Positions 22,034-29,737 are shown, counted from the first letter of the stretch. The stretch: 29,893 nucleotides of DNA from Bacteroidales bacterium (GCA_004554665.1 SFKY01000031.1:1-29893), one strand, 5' to 3'. The notes: generated by a model not told the origin, from the sequence alone. Numbers and translations: made by a program.

Positions 22034-24439
22034 ATGAGAAAAGCGATATATTCTATCTTTTCGCTGTTGCTGCTTGCGGGCTGTAACAGTGTGGAAGACT
22101 CCGTATTCAGCGCGGAAGAGGGTCAGGACTTCGATGTCACGGCCTGCAAGATAGCCAGTACCCGCGTGGGCTACACCCCATCGGGCGACAACGATGTGAC
22201 GCTGGCTTGGGAAGAGACCGACGCCATCAGCATCTATGCCATCGCGGGCTCGGATGTGAACAAGGGCACGCTCCTGTTTGACAGCTATACGGGGTCGGGC
22301 AAGACCAACGCCAACTTCCGCGGCCACTTCGACCGCGACGTGACGGCCGCCACCACGGTCTATGCCTACGCACAGTACCCCAATGTGTACAACCGCCGCA
22401 ACGCCATCGTCAACGACCTGCACTTCCAGACCGGCACGCTCACCGGAGAGGGCAGCGCCACCACCCACGACGTGCTCTTCGCATCGGCACAGTACGACCC
22501 GACATCCTCGGAGAGGCTCTCACTCACATTCAACCGCAAGATGGGCATCCTCAAACTGGCCATCACCCTGCCCGACGGCGTGAGTGCCTCGTCGGTAACC
22601 TCGTGCAACGTGGGTGCCAGCGGTCTGTACAGCGATGTGCAGCTCAGTATCCAGGATGCCACGCTGCAGAGCGGCACCGAAGGCACCATCCTCATCGACC
22701 CGGCGGGCATCTCGGCCAGCGGACAGACCCTCACTTTCTACATGGCGGTGTACCCCGGAGCACTCAAGAACATGAGTGTGAACTTGGAGATTGACGGCAC
22801 GCGCTACACAGCCGACATGGGCGACGTGAACATCGCCGCCGGACAACTGCTGGCCGTCTCTTCCAAGAGCGTAAGCCAGTCGGCCTACGATACGACAGGT
22901 ACAATCGTGGACGAGCAGGGCAATCCGGTAAGCAGCGTGGTGGTGACCGACGGCTTCACTTGCGTGCGCACCGATGTCAACGGCCAATACGGCTTCAACC
23001 GCAACAGCGGCGCACAGTTTGTCTACTACACCATCCCCGCCGATTGCGAGGTTCCCACCCAGTCGAGCACCCTCAACACGGCCTGCTTCTACAAGACACT
23101 GGTGGCAGGCGTATCACAGTACAACTTCACGGTGAAGAAACTGGCCGGCGGCAAGGAGACCAACCACGTGATGATCGTTTTGGGCGACCCACAGGTGACC
23201 AGCACGCAGACCCGATATTACGCCGATGCCTCTGACACCGAGGGCAGCAAGACCGACCTGAACCGTTTTGCCGACGAGACGATGCAGGACATTGCCAAAA
23301 CCATTGCCGCACTGCCGGCAGGCACGCCAGTCTACGGACTGACGATGGGCGATGTGGTGCAGTACTATGGCGGCTATCTCGCCACACTGGAAGAGAGCGT
23401 GCGCGAAAAACTCGGTTCCACCTCCATGAAACTCTTCTCCGTCATTGGCAACCACGACCAGGATGGCCAAGCCACCTACAAGCAGAAGTGGCACGAGGCT
23501 TGGGGTCCCTGCGACTACTCCTTCGACCGTGGCGACATACACTATGTATGTATCAACGATGTCAACTTCTACAGCGGTGCCAGCTACTACAATCCGGGTG
23601 AGCCTACCGCCAACCAGATGAAGTGGCTGGAGAGCGACCTGGGCATGACCGACAAGACCAAGAAGGTGATCCTGAGCTACCATGTGCCACTTACCCTTGG
23701 TACAGGACCGCTCACTGGAGCCACCTCGATGGGCAACAACCACTACGCATCGACCCGTCTTTCGGCCATCGTACAGTTGCTGAAGCAGTTTAGCGGCGGT
23801 TACGAACTCTGGTGCGGCCACACCCACTTTGCGGTGAACAACGAGATCACACTCAACGGCGAAAGCATCTACGAGCGCAGCCATGCCGCAGCCTGTGGTG
23901 ATATCTGGAACTCTAATATCAACATCGACGGTGTGCCCAACGGCTATTACGTCTACGATATCAACGGTACCAGCATCCACAACTGCTACTACAAGGGTAC
24001 CCGATGGGACAAGAGCAAGCAGATGTCGCTCTTCTGGGCCGATACCAACTTCAACGGCGAGTCTTATGCCGCCGACTGGAGCCTGTCGACCGGCAAGGGT
24101 ATCATCGTGGCCAACATCTTCAACGCAGACTCTAAGTGGAGCGTCACAGCCATAGAGAATGGCGAGCGCACTCCCATGACCCGACTGCAGAAAACTCCCG
24201 GTCAGGATGCCTTTGCTGTGGGTTACCACCACAAGTACGCCAAATCCAACAGCTACAACTTCTACAGCAAGAACAACAAGTACCTGAAGATGCTGCACTG
24301 GTACTACTACACGCCTAAGGATGCCAATGCCACCATCACCATCGAGGCCATCGACCCCTACGGCAACAAGTACACAGCCACCAGCAACGATGTGGTGACC
24401 GAGCCCTTCTACAACTACGCGCACTATTACGCCGAGTAG
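22034..24439 (+). CDS. Lipoprotein: fimbrillin-like domain fused to calcineurin-type phosphoesterase
   Basis: 801 residues. Lipobox LAGC in MRKAIYSIFSLLLLAGC. The first part (about 25-285; STRVGYTPSGDNDVTLAW, LTFYMAVYPGALKN) resembles fimbrillin-like domains of the two preceding genes. About 292-375 is a small beta domain of the kind found at the front of such phosphoesterases (TGTIVDEQGNPVSSVVV). The metallophosphoesterase core then shows all metal-binding motifs: GDPQ (Asp385), GDVV (Asp440), GNHD (472-475), His550 in SYHVP, and GHTH (595-598). A C-terminal beta domain (about 670-801) completes it. It probably hydrolyses phosphomono- or diesters at the cell surface; substrate unknown. It is 30 bases after the previous gene, same unit. 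Confidence 0.82.
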   Translation: MRKAIYSIFSLLLLAGCNSVEDSVFSAEEGQDFDVTACKIASTRVGYTPSGDNDVTLAWEETDAISIYAIAGSDVNKGTLLFDSYTGSGKTNANFRGHFDRDVTAATTVYAYAQYPNVYNRRNAIVNDLHFQTGTLTGEGSATTHDVLFASAQYDPTSSERLSLTFNRKMGILKLAITLPDGVSASSVTSCNVGASGLYSDVQLSIQDATLQSGTEGTILIDPAGISASGQTLTFYMAVYPGALKNMSVNLEIDGTRYTADMGDVNIAAGQLLAVSSKSVSQSAYDTTGTIVDEQGNPVSSVVVTDGFTCVRTDVNGQYGFNRNSGAQFVYYTIPADCEVPTQSSTLNTACFYKTLVAGVSQYNFTVKKLAGGKETNHVMIVLGDPQVTSTQTRYYADASDTEGSKTDLNRFADETMQDIAKTIAALPAGTPVYGLTMGDVVQYYGGYLATLEESVREKLGSTSMKLFSVIGNHDQDGQATYKQKWHEAWGPCDYSFDRGDIHYVCINDVNFYSGASYYNPGEPTANQMKWLESDLGMTDKTKKVILSYHVPLTLGTGPLTGATSMGNNHYASTRLSAIVQLLKQFSGGYELWCGHTHFAVNNEITLNGESIYERSHAAACGDIWNSNINIDGVPNGYYVYDINGTSIHNCYYKGTRWDKSKQMSLFWADTNFNGESYAADWSLSTGKGIIVANIFNADSKWSVTAIENGERTPMTRLQKTPGQDAFAVGYHHKYAKSNSYNFYSKNNKYLKMLHWYYYTPKDANATITIEAIDPYGNKYTATSNDVVTEPFYNYAHYYAE

Positions 24440-24525
24440 TTGCCGAGACTGCCTCTTCCCCGTCCGAGGAGCCATCAGCCGAGCAACCTCGGACACCGTC
24501 TAAGGCGGCAAATGGCAAATCATAA

Positions 24526-24575
24526 GAAAGCCTGCAAGGCTTACCTGTATCGCAGGTATCGCCTCGCAGGCTTTC
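24526..24575. terminator. Branched hairpin downstream of the phosphoesterase gene
   Basis: GAAAGCCTGC (24526-24535) pairs with GCAGGCTTTC (24566-24575). Inside, GGC/GCC extends the stem and TACCTG/CAGGTA forms a second hairpin. It is the first strong structure after the stop at 24439. No clear T-run follows on either strand, so it is a candidate terminator or RNA-stability element. Confidence 0.5.
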
Positions 24576-24855
24576 GCGTATATTGTGCATTCCCCATGTG
24601 ATGCATCCCTCCTGATTAACATCATGAAATGTATGCGTCCTTCGTACCACAAAGGGACCTTCGGGCTTCCGCCCCCGGGAAGGAGGGGTATGGAGAAGAG
24701 GAGGGGGCGGAAGTGAAGGTCAAAAAGTAGAGAAAAAATATGTTTCCTAACTGCCATTGAAGATTGAAGGGGTCTTGGCCCTACATCTTTCCTACTTGAT
24801 TCAGAAAGCTGTGAAGGTGGTACTAATAACCACCATCTTGTAACTCTTTACACTG

Positions 24856-24863
24856 CAAAGGTA
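24856..24863 (-). promoter_or_regulatory. Orphan -7-like box (TACCTTTG) on the minus strand
   Basis: Minus strand TACCTTTG followed by CAG matches TAnnTTTG but has no TTTG at -33 and no gene behind it. If active it would give an RNA running towards the hairpin at 24526-24575. Confidence 0.25.
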
Positions 24864-25034
24864 GTCAAAATGTAACCAATAGCCACATTAGTTTAGACAA
24901 AATGCAATTAAAATGTCACTATTGTTAACGACTGTAAGCCTTGCGATTGTGAATGCTTACAGAATGAATGGTTTTTGGTGCTCTATGCTTTCGATTTGTA
25001 AAAAGAGCGGGGAAACTTCACTCGCCCGTTTCTT

Positions 25035-25349
25035 ATGGTGCCCTCACCCTGTCTTCATGGGGCTTTTCCCTATTCCTTTCTTGCCTTCACCCTATCCTGA
25101 TGGTGCCCTCACCCTATCCCTGTCCCTCCATCGCCAATCACAGATTGGCTCCCCTCATGGAGGCCGGAGACACTTCGGGTGTCTCCTATGCTGCGCATAT
25201 CTCCATTCTCCCACGGGGCGAGGGAACTCTTGCTACACCATCCTATATATTTTTAAAGACTGGATAGATATGGCAGGAGTTCCCTCGCCCCGTGGGAGAG
25301 GGACAGGGTGAGGGCACCATAGGAGACACCCGAAGCGTCTCCAGCCTCC
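25035..25349. repeat. Mosaic of GTGCCCTCACCCT and GGAGACACTTCGG palindromes
   Basis: ATGGTGCCCTCACCCT occurs at 25035-25050 and 25100-25115, and inverted at 25305-25320. A 22-base perfect inverted pair (CTCCCACGGGGCGAGG...) lies at 25208-25229 and 25277-25298. A 32-base unit containing GGAGACAC-TTCGG-GTGTCTCC lies at 25159-25190 and, inverted with two mismatches, at 25318-25349. The modules can fold on each other in several ways. The first two also appear at 14973-15025. Confidence 0.75.
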
Positions 25350-25371
25350 GACGGAGGGCAAGCGGGAGGAT

Positions 25372-27666
25372 TTACTTCTTCAATTCTTTAGAGAATGAGT
25401 AAGGCGCATCCTCGGGCGCTGTACCTCGCTGGGTGTTGGGCTGTGCCGACATGACAAAGTGCAGGTTGGCACCCTGAAGCAGGTCGGTATGCGTAAAATA
25501 GTTGTGCGAATAGGGTTGGCCATTCCATGTCAGCGACTGCACATAGGGATGGTTCTCCGCATTGTCTGTAGCCGTGATATTCACCTGCTTTCCGTTTTCG
25601 AGGTGCAGCGTCACTTGGTCGAAGTAGGGCGTACCGAGCACATACTGGCCGCTGCCGGGGCACACGGGATAGAAGCCGAGGGCAGAGAACACGTACCAAG
25701 CCGAGGTCTGTCCATTGTCTTCGTCGCCGCAGTAGCCGTCGGGATAGGGTGTATAGAGCTGGTCCATCACCCTGCGAATCCAATACTGTGCCTTCCAAGG
25801 CTGCTTGGAGTAGTTGTAGAGATAGATCATGTGCTGTATAGGCTGGTTGCCATGTGCATAGTTGCCCATATTCATGATCTGCATCTCCCTGATCTCGTGG
25901 ATGACACCGCCGTAGTAGCTGTCGTCGAAGACAGGAGGCACGGCAAACACCGAGTCGAGCATCAGATTGAAGCGGTCGTCGCCACCCATCAGGTCGATAA
26001 GGCCCTGCGGGTCATGGAACACGCTCCACGTGTAGTGCCAACTGTTGCCCTCGGTGAAGGCATCGCCCCACTTGAGCGGATTGAAGGGACTTTGGAACTT
26101 GCCATCCTGCAGACGGCCGCGCATGAGTCCGCTCTCGGCATCGAAGACATTGCGGTAATTCATCGCACGCTTGGCAAAGACCTTGATCTCCTTGTCCTTC
26201 TTGCCCAGCGACTTGCCCAACTGGTAGATACACCAGTCATCGTAGGCATATTCGAGGGTGCGCGCCACATTCTCCTTGATGTCCACATCGTAGGGCACGT
26301 AACCCAGCTTGTTGTAATACTCGTAGCCCAACCGGCCCGTGGAACTCACCTCGGGATGTACGGCCTGCGTGCCGTGTACCACGGCCTCCCACAGCGTCTC
26401 GATATCCTGCGAGCGCACGCCCTTGAGCCACGCATCGGCCACCACCGAAGCCGAATTGTTACCCACCATGCAGCCACGGTGCCCCGGCGAGGCCCACTCG
26501 GGTAAGAACCCGCTCTCCTTGTAGGCATTGGCCAAACCATCCTGCATCTTCAGGTTCTCCGACGGATAGACCAGGTTGAGGAAGGGGAAGAGGCAACGGA
26601 ACGTATCCCAGAATCCGGTGTCTGTGTACATGTAGCCCGGCAGCACCTGCCCGTTGTAGGGACTGTAATGCACGGGCTTGCCGTCGGCTCCCATCTCGTA
26701 GAAGGCACGGGGGAAGAGCACCGAGCGGTAGAAACAGCTGTAGAAGGTACGCAGGTGGTCGAGATTGGCATCGCGCACCTCGATACGGCCGAGCACCTCG
26801 TTCCAGCGCTGGCGACCAGCCTGCCTTACCTCGTCAAAACTGCGTCCGGCCACCTCTTTCAGATTGAGCTCGGCCTGCTCGGCACTGATAAACGACGAGG
26901 CCACACGGGCGTGCACCACCTCGCCCTTGCGCGTGGCAAAGCCTATGATGGCACCGGCGTGCTCGTTGGCCGTCTCGTTGGCACCGGGCACGATGGCATC
27001 CTTGTCCACGGTAGCCGTGTAGGTGAACGGCTTGTCGAAGACGATGACAAAGTAATTCTTGAAGTTGTCGGGCACACCTCCGTGGTTGAAGGTGGTGTAG
27101 CCCACTATCTTACGCTCGCCGGGCAGTATCTTCACGTACGAGCCGTTGTGATAAGCGTCGACCACCACAAACGAACTGTCGGCCTCGGGGAATGTGAAAC
27201 GGAAGCAGGCAGCACGCTCCGTGGGCGCAATCTCCGTCACCACGTCATAATCGGCCAAGTAAGTCCTATAATAATAAGGTGTGGCTTTCTCTGCCTTGTG
27301 TGAGAACCAGCTTGCACGCTTCTCCTCGTCCCATATCGGAGTCCCCGTCTCGGGCAGGATGGAGAACATGCCATAGTCGTTGATCCACGGACTGGGTTGG
27401 TGGGTCTGCTTGAAGCCCCTAATCTTATCGGCAGCGTAGGTATAGGTCCATCCATCGCCGTTTTTGCCCGTCTGCGGCACCCAGAAGTTCATACCCCACG
27501 GCATGGCGATAGCCGGGTAGGTATTGCCGGTAGAGAGTTGGTACTTAGACTCGGTGCCCACAAGCACACTCACATAGTCTACTGGCTCCGGCGCACCCGC
27601 TGCGTGCATAGCCGTAGCCACCAGCAAGAGACTTGCTGACATGAAGGTTCTTAGTAGTTTCATCAT
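25372..27666 (-). CDS. Secreted GH92 alpha-mannosidase (probably alpha-1,2)
   Basis: 764 residues. Signal peptide cleaved near AMHA-AG, N-terminal beta-sandwich (about 30-260), then the alpha/alpha-barrel. Visible GH92 signatures: NTYPAIAMPWGMNFW, EGNSWHYTWSVFHD (Glu539, predicted general acid), IHEI (His590-Glu591), GNYAHGNQPIQHMIYLYNY, and DGYCGDEDNGQTSAWYVFSALGFYPVCPG (Asp648/Asp650, predicted base). Compared with BT3990 as remembered (Glu533, His584-Glu585, Asp642/Asp644) all are offset by six, which supports the assignment; the His-Glu pair is linked to alpha-1,2 specificity. A calcium-dependent inverting exo-mannosidase acting on N-glycans or yeast mannan. Monocistronic, with a -7 box at 27761-27768. 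Confidence 0.92.
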   Translation of the reverse strand: MMKLLRTFMSASLLLVATAMHAAGAPEPVDYVSVLVGTESKYQLSTGNTYPAIAMPWGMNFWVPQTGKNGDGWTYTYAADKIRGFKQTHQPSPWINDYGMFSILPETGTPIWDEEKRASWFSHKAEKATPYYYRTYLADYDVVTEIAPTERAACFRFTFPEADSSFVVVDAYHNGSYVKILPGERKIVGYTTFNHGGVPDNFKNYFVIVFDKPFTYTATVDKDAIVPGANETANEHAGAIIGFATRKGEVVHARVASSFISAEQAELNLKEVAGRSFDEVRQAGRQRWNEVLGRIEVRDANLDHLRTFYSCFYRSVLFPRAFYEMGADGKPVHYSPYNGQVLPGYMYTDTGFWDTFRCLFPFLNLVYPSENLKMQDGLANAYKESGFLPEWASPGHRGCMVGNNSASVVADAWLKGVRSQDIETLWEAVVHGTQAVHPEVSSTGRLGYEYYNKLGYVPYDVDIKENVARTLEYAYDDWCIYQLGKSLGKKDKEIKVFAKRAMNYRNVFDAESGLMRGRLQDGKFQSPFNPLKWGDAFTEGNSWHYTWSVFHDPQGLIDLMGGDDRFNLMLDSVFAVPPVFDDSYYGGVIHEIREMQIMNMGNYAHGNQPIQHMIYLYNYSKQPWKAQYWIRRVMDQLYTPYPDGYCGDEDNGQTSAWYVFSALGFYPVCPGSGQYVLGTPYFDQVTLHLENGKQVNITATDNAENHPYVQSLTWNGQPYSHNYFTHTDLLQGANLHFVMSAQPNTQRGTAPEDAPYSFSKELKK

Positions 27667-27760
27667 TCTTATTGGTCTATTATTTTTTTAATGGTTGTCC
27701 GTTTCTGTCGGTTGGCACTATCGCATGGCCTCCCGCCGTAGTGAGTGAATAGATTTTTTG

Positions 27761-27768
27761 CAAATATA
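27761..27768 (-). promoter_or_regulatory. -7 box (TATATTTG) of the GH92 gene
   Basis: Minus strand TATATTTG followed by CAAAA, a perfect TAnnTTTG, about 95 bases before the ATG at 27666. A -33 TTTG at proper spacing is not evident. Confidence 0.5.
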
Positions 27769-27881
27769 ACCAAAATTCCCGAGAAACCATCCCTCGCCTG
27801 CAAATATTTTAGGCGGCGGGGAGGTAAATGGCCTTAGCCTCCTGTCTCATACCACCCTCATTCTCTTGCTTCTTGAACAGG

Positions 27882-27936
27882 AAAGTCGTGCCAAAAATGT
27901 GATAGAATAGCACAAAAGTCGTGCCGAAAATGTGAT
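27882..27936 (+). repeat. Tandem pair AAAGTCGTGCC(A/G)AAAATGTGAT
   Basis: A 22-base unit occurs at 27882-27903 and again at 27915-27936 with one A/G difference, separated by 11 bases. The second copy runs into the start of the DUF4143-like remnant. Origin unclear; it may mark the breakpoint of that remnant. Confidence 0.65.
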
Positions 27937-28144
27937 TTTCCTCCTTTCAGATGGGCTCAACGTCATCCCGCTTGAATGTAAGGCAGGATATACAATGAAT
28001 GCCAAAAGCCTGAAATCTTACAGAGAGAAGTTCTCACCCATCCTCTCCCTACGCACAAGCCTTCTCCCCTACGAACAGAACGAGGGTACAAAAAACATTC
28101 CCCTATATATGCTTTTTGCAATTGCAGACGAAATGAGTGATTGA
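27932..28144 (+). pseudogene. C-terminal remnant of a DUF4143-type AAA ATPase
   Basis: The frame reads FLLSDGLNVIPLECKAGYTM, then AKSLKSYREKFSPILSLRTSL and ends in NIPLYMLFAIADEM. This is the end of the Bacteroidetes ATPase/DUF4143 family, whose C-terminal part carries a nuclease-like Glu-x-Lys (here ECK in PLECKAG). Only about 65 of the usual 400 or so residues remain. The upstream sequence (repeat pair at 27882-27936) is unrelated, so the gene is broken at its 5' side. The ATG at 27932 is chance. Confidence 0.75.
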
Positions 28145-28192
28145 CGATTTCGCAAGGACAAGATAAAGGGACAAAACAGCGGACGCATCATC

Positions 28193-28309
28193 AACGTTTG
28201 CTACAGCGAGGGCACTTCCAGAAGCTAAAGGTGGCGTTTAGGCATCGTAAACGCCATCTTTAGCGCCGTAAAGGTGGCATTTACGAAGACGGGAGCATCA
28301 TTTCCAAGA
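28193..28309. repeat. Long direct repeat, copy A (contains TAAAGGTGGCGTTTA hairpin, copy 3)
   Basis: Bases 28193-28240 match 29797-29844 exactly over 48 positions (AACGTTTGCTACAGCGAGGG at the start). Copy A then holds an extra 41 bases that complete the hairpin GCTAAAGGTGGCGTTTA...TAAACGCCATCTTTAGC (28224-28264) and add another arm (28267-28285). After this, ACGGGAGCATCATTTCCAAG is again shared with copy B. A promoter and KilA-N remnant follow. Confidence 0.85.
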
Positions 28310-28310
28310 C

Positions 28311-28341
28311 TTTGTTTTGTCAGGGATTATTTGTAGATTTG
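28311..28341 (+). promoter_or_regulatory. Consensus Bacteroidetes promoter for the KilA-N gene
   Basis: TTTG at 28311-28314, exactly 19 bases, then TAGATTTG at 28334-28341: a full match to TTTG-N19-TAnnTTTG. The ATG of the KilA-N frame is 38 bases downstream. This is the best promoter in the window. Confidence 0.75.
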
Positions 28342-28379
28342 CGACAAATACAGGAACAACCACAAAAATACAAATCGGA

Positions 28380-28562
28380 ATGGCAAAGGTAAAAGTACAA
28401 GATACGGAGGTGACAGTAATCTCAATTGAGGAAAGAGACCCCATTTCCCTCACCGATATGGTTAAGCACATCGAGAATGGTCTTGCCTTAATCGAAAAAT
28501 GGTTAAGAAACAAAAACACTATTGAGTTTCTTGGTATTTGAGAGGCAATGTATAATCCAAAT
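28380..28562 (+). pseudogene. KilA-N domain protein, N-terminal remnant with premature stop
   Basis: MAKVKVQDTEVTVISIEERD, ISLTDMVKHIENG and WLRNKNTIEFLGI are the start of the KilA-N DNA-binding family common in Bacteroidetes. A TGA at 28539-28541 stands where the family usually has Trp (LGI-W-E). The same frame continues after it as EAMYNPNY, which also fits the family, until the MITE begins at 28563. So the gene carries a nonsense change and is then cut off; no frameshift is needed. A 53-residue product could still be made from the intact promoter upstream. Confidence 0.8.
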
Positions 28563-28679
28563 TATTACTGTCCGCTAAACTTTTGATGCAAAAGCAAAGA
28601 TAACTAAAAGGGCTGCTACCTCGGGAGAAGTGTCAGCCCTAAATTTGTATCTTCATCAAAAGTTTAGCGGACAGTAATA
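28563..28679. mobile_element. MITE-like element with perfect 26-bp terminal inverted repeats
   Basis: The left end (28563-28588, containing ACTGTCCGCTAAACTTTTG) and the right end (28654-28679) are perfect 26-bp inverted repeats around 65 bases that include an AGGGCTG/CAGCCCT hairpin and no ORF of its own. The ends resemble those of Bacteroidetes IS elements (recalled, not checked). No target-site duplication is visible beside the ends. It separates two truncated genes and supplies the last codons and stop of the phosphoesterase on the minus strand. A minus-strand TATCTTTG box (28595-28602) points out through its left end. Confidence 0.8.
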
Positions 28680-29628
28680 TTTTTAGGCATCCATCTCCTC
28701 CATTTCCTTCCCAGCCTCCACCGAGTATCTGCACGTTGAACATCATTTGGGCAACAGGCTTTCCGGCACTGTTGTTGTCCTCACGATACGCCACGGAATC
28801 CTCATAATCGCCCGGTACACCCATATGGCCAGAAAGCACAAGACGAATATTGCTGCAGGGATATACAAGCTTCTCCCAGATATCCTGTCCGTAATTGGCA
28901 GGCTTGATGCGGTACTTTTCGTTGGCTGTACGGGCTGCCGTCCGCTCGGCGAGGAAGGAATGGGTAATAAGCACAACGGTATGCTTGCTATACTTCTTGC
29001 TCTCGCAGAGCTTCTTGGCCCAGTTCAGGACTTCGTCTCTCGGAGCCCACTCGGCGGCAATCACCAATAGTTTACCCCATGTAGGCTCCACAAATTCGTA
29101 GGCAGCATTCTCGAGCGAAGCCTTGCCCTCACGGTTGGGATAAGCGCTCACCAAGCAGTCTGTCCAGCAGGAGTTTCTCTCTACAGGGAAGTATTCGGGG
29201 AAATGGGTGAAAGACTCGTCTCCGCGCACATAACCATACTCGTGATTGCCTGTCGCTATGATGTAAGGCAAGCGTCCATCGAGTCTGCCCATGCAATGGG
29301 AAGCCCACTCCCACATCTGACGGCTGGTCTGGTTGAGCATCCTGCGGTTGAGTACAATGTTCTCGTTCTGTTCCACAAGGTCACCGGTTACCAGTACGGC
29401 CTTGATATTGAGCGTCTTCTTGTTGTCTGCGCACCAAGCGGTACACAACTCGAAAAGGGGCTGGTTGATGTCATACTTGACATAGCCTTGCGGGTCTCCC
29501 AAGAGAATCATGGAGAAAGACTTCGGGTCTGTCAGTTTCTGTGGGTCTGCACGATCCTGTGCCACTGCAGGCGGTGTCATAAAGGCAAGCATGCAAACCA
29601 GAGCGAAAAACAATTGAATACGGTTCAT
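28639..29628 (-). CDS. Secreted metallophosphoesterase, C-terminus truncated by MITE
   Basis: 329 residues. Signal peptide MNRIQLFFALVCMLAFMTPPAVAQ, then a calcineurin-like phosphoesterase with GDPQ (Asp45), GDLVEQ (Asp83), GNHEYG (128-132), THSF (His223) and SGHMG (His268). All metal ligands are present, so activity is possible. The family usually continues beyond WEGNGGDGWLRILEF with a further beta-strand tail. Here the frame reads GDGCLKI and from residue 318 on (LLSAKLLMKIQI, then stop) is MITE sequence. Likely a periplasmic phosphomono- or diesterase of unknown substrate; whether the shortened tail is tolerated is unknown. Distantly related to the phosphoesterase core encoded at 22034-24439. 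Confidence 0.83.
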   Translation of the reverse strand: MNRIQLFFALVCMLAFMTPPAVAQDRADPQKLTDPKSFSMILLGDPQGYVKYDINQPLFELCTAWCADNKKTLNIKAVLVTGDLVEQNENIVLNRRMLNQTSRQMWEWASHCMGRLDGRLPYIIATGNHEYGYVRGDESFTHFPEYFPVERNSCWTDCLVSAYPNREGKASLENAAYEFVEPTWGKLLVIAAEWAPRDEVLNWAKKLCESKKYSKHTVVLITHSFLAERTAARTANEKYRIKPANYGQDIWEKLVYPCSNIRLVLSGHMGVPGDYEDSVAYREDNNSAGKPVAQMMFNVQILGGGWEGNGGDGCLKILLSAKLLMKIQI

Positions 29629-29705
29629 GTCTATGATGTATTAAAGTTTAAAATCCGATTGAGCATCATCGTACCCACGTAGGGAACAGACCACGCTTTG
29701 ATGCA

Positions 29706-29737
29706 CAAAAATAGACAAATTCTCCCAATCTTCCAAA
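29706..29737 (-). promoter_or_regulatory. Promoter of the metallophosphoesterase gene
   Basis: Minus strand TTTG (plus 29734-29737), 20 bases, then TATTTTTG (plus 29706-29713), close to the full consensus. The ATG at 29628 is about 78 bases downstream. Confidence 0.6.

Larger units (their letters stand above)
24440..25371. other. Gene-free convergent region, 0.9 kb
   Basis: Between the convergent phosphoesterase and GH92 genes. No ORF with protein character was found. It contains the hairpin at 24526-24575, a minus-strand -7-like box (24856-24863) and the mosaic palindromes at 25035-25349. Confidence 0.6.

Noticed and set aside
24913..25311. 132- and 99-codon plus-strand ORFs
   Set aside because: They run through the repeat mosaic, have Pro/Ser-rich low-complexity translations from the palindromes, and show no start signal or family match.
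25035..25349. Possible CRISPR-like array
   Set aside because: Units are inverted and nested, of unequal length and spacing, with no cas genes; these are palindromic repeats.
25840..25851. GNQP in GH92 where many members have GNEP, first thought to be the Glu-to-Gln change of mannose-phosphate uncapping enzymes
   Set aside because: Counting residues shows the catalytic acid is Glu539 in EGNSW, which is conserved. The Gln at 608 is at another position, and the offset to the known enzyme fits only this alignment.
28298..28519. 73-codon minus-strand ORF over the KilA-N region
   Set aside because: Antisense to a recognisable KilA-N sequence and its promoter; no independent support.
28539..28562. 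A frameshift in the KilA-N remnant
   Set aside because: The codons after the TGA read EAMYNPNY in the same frame, so a single nonsense change explains the data.
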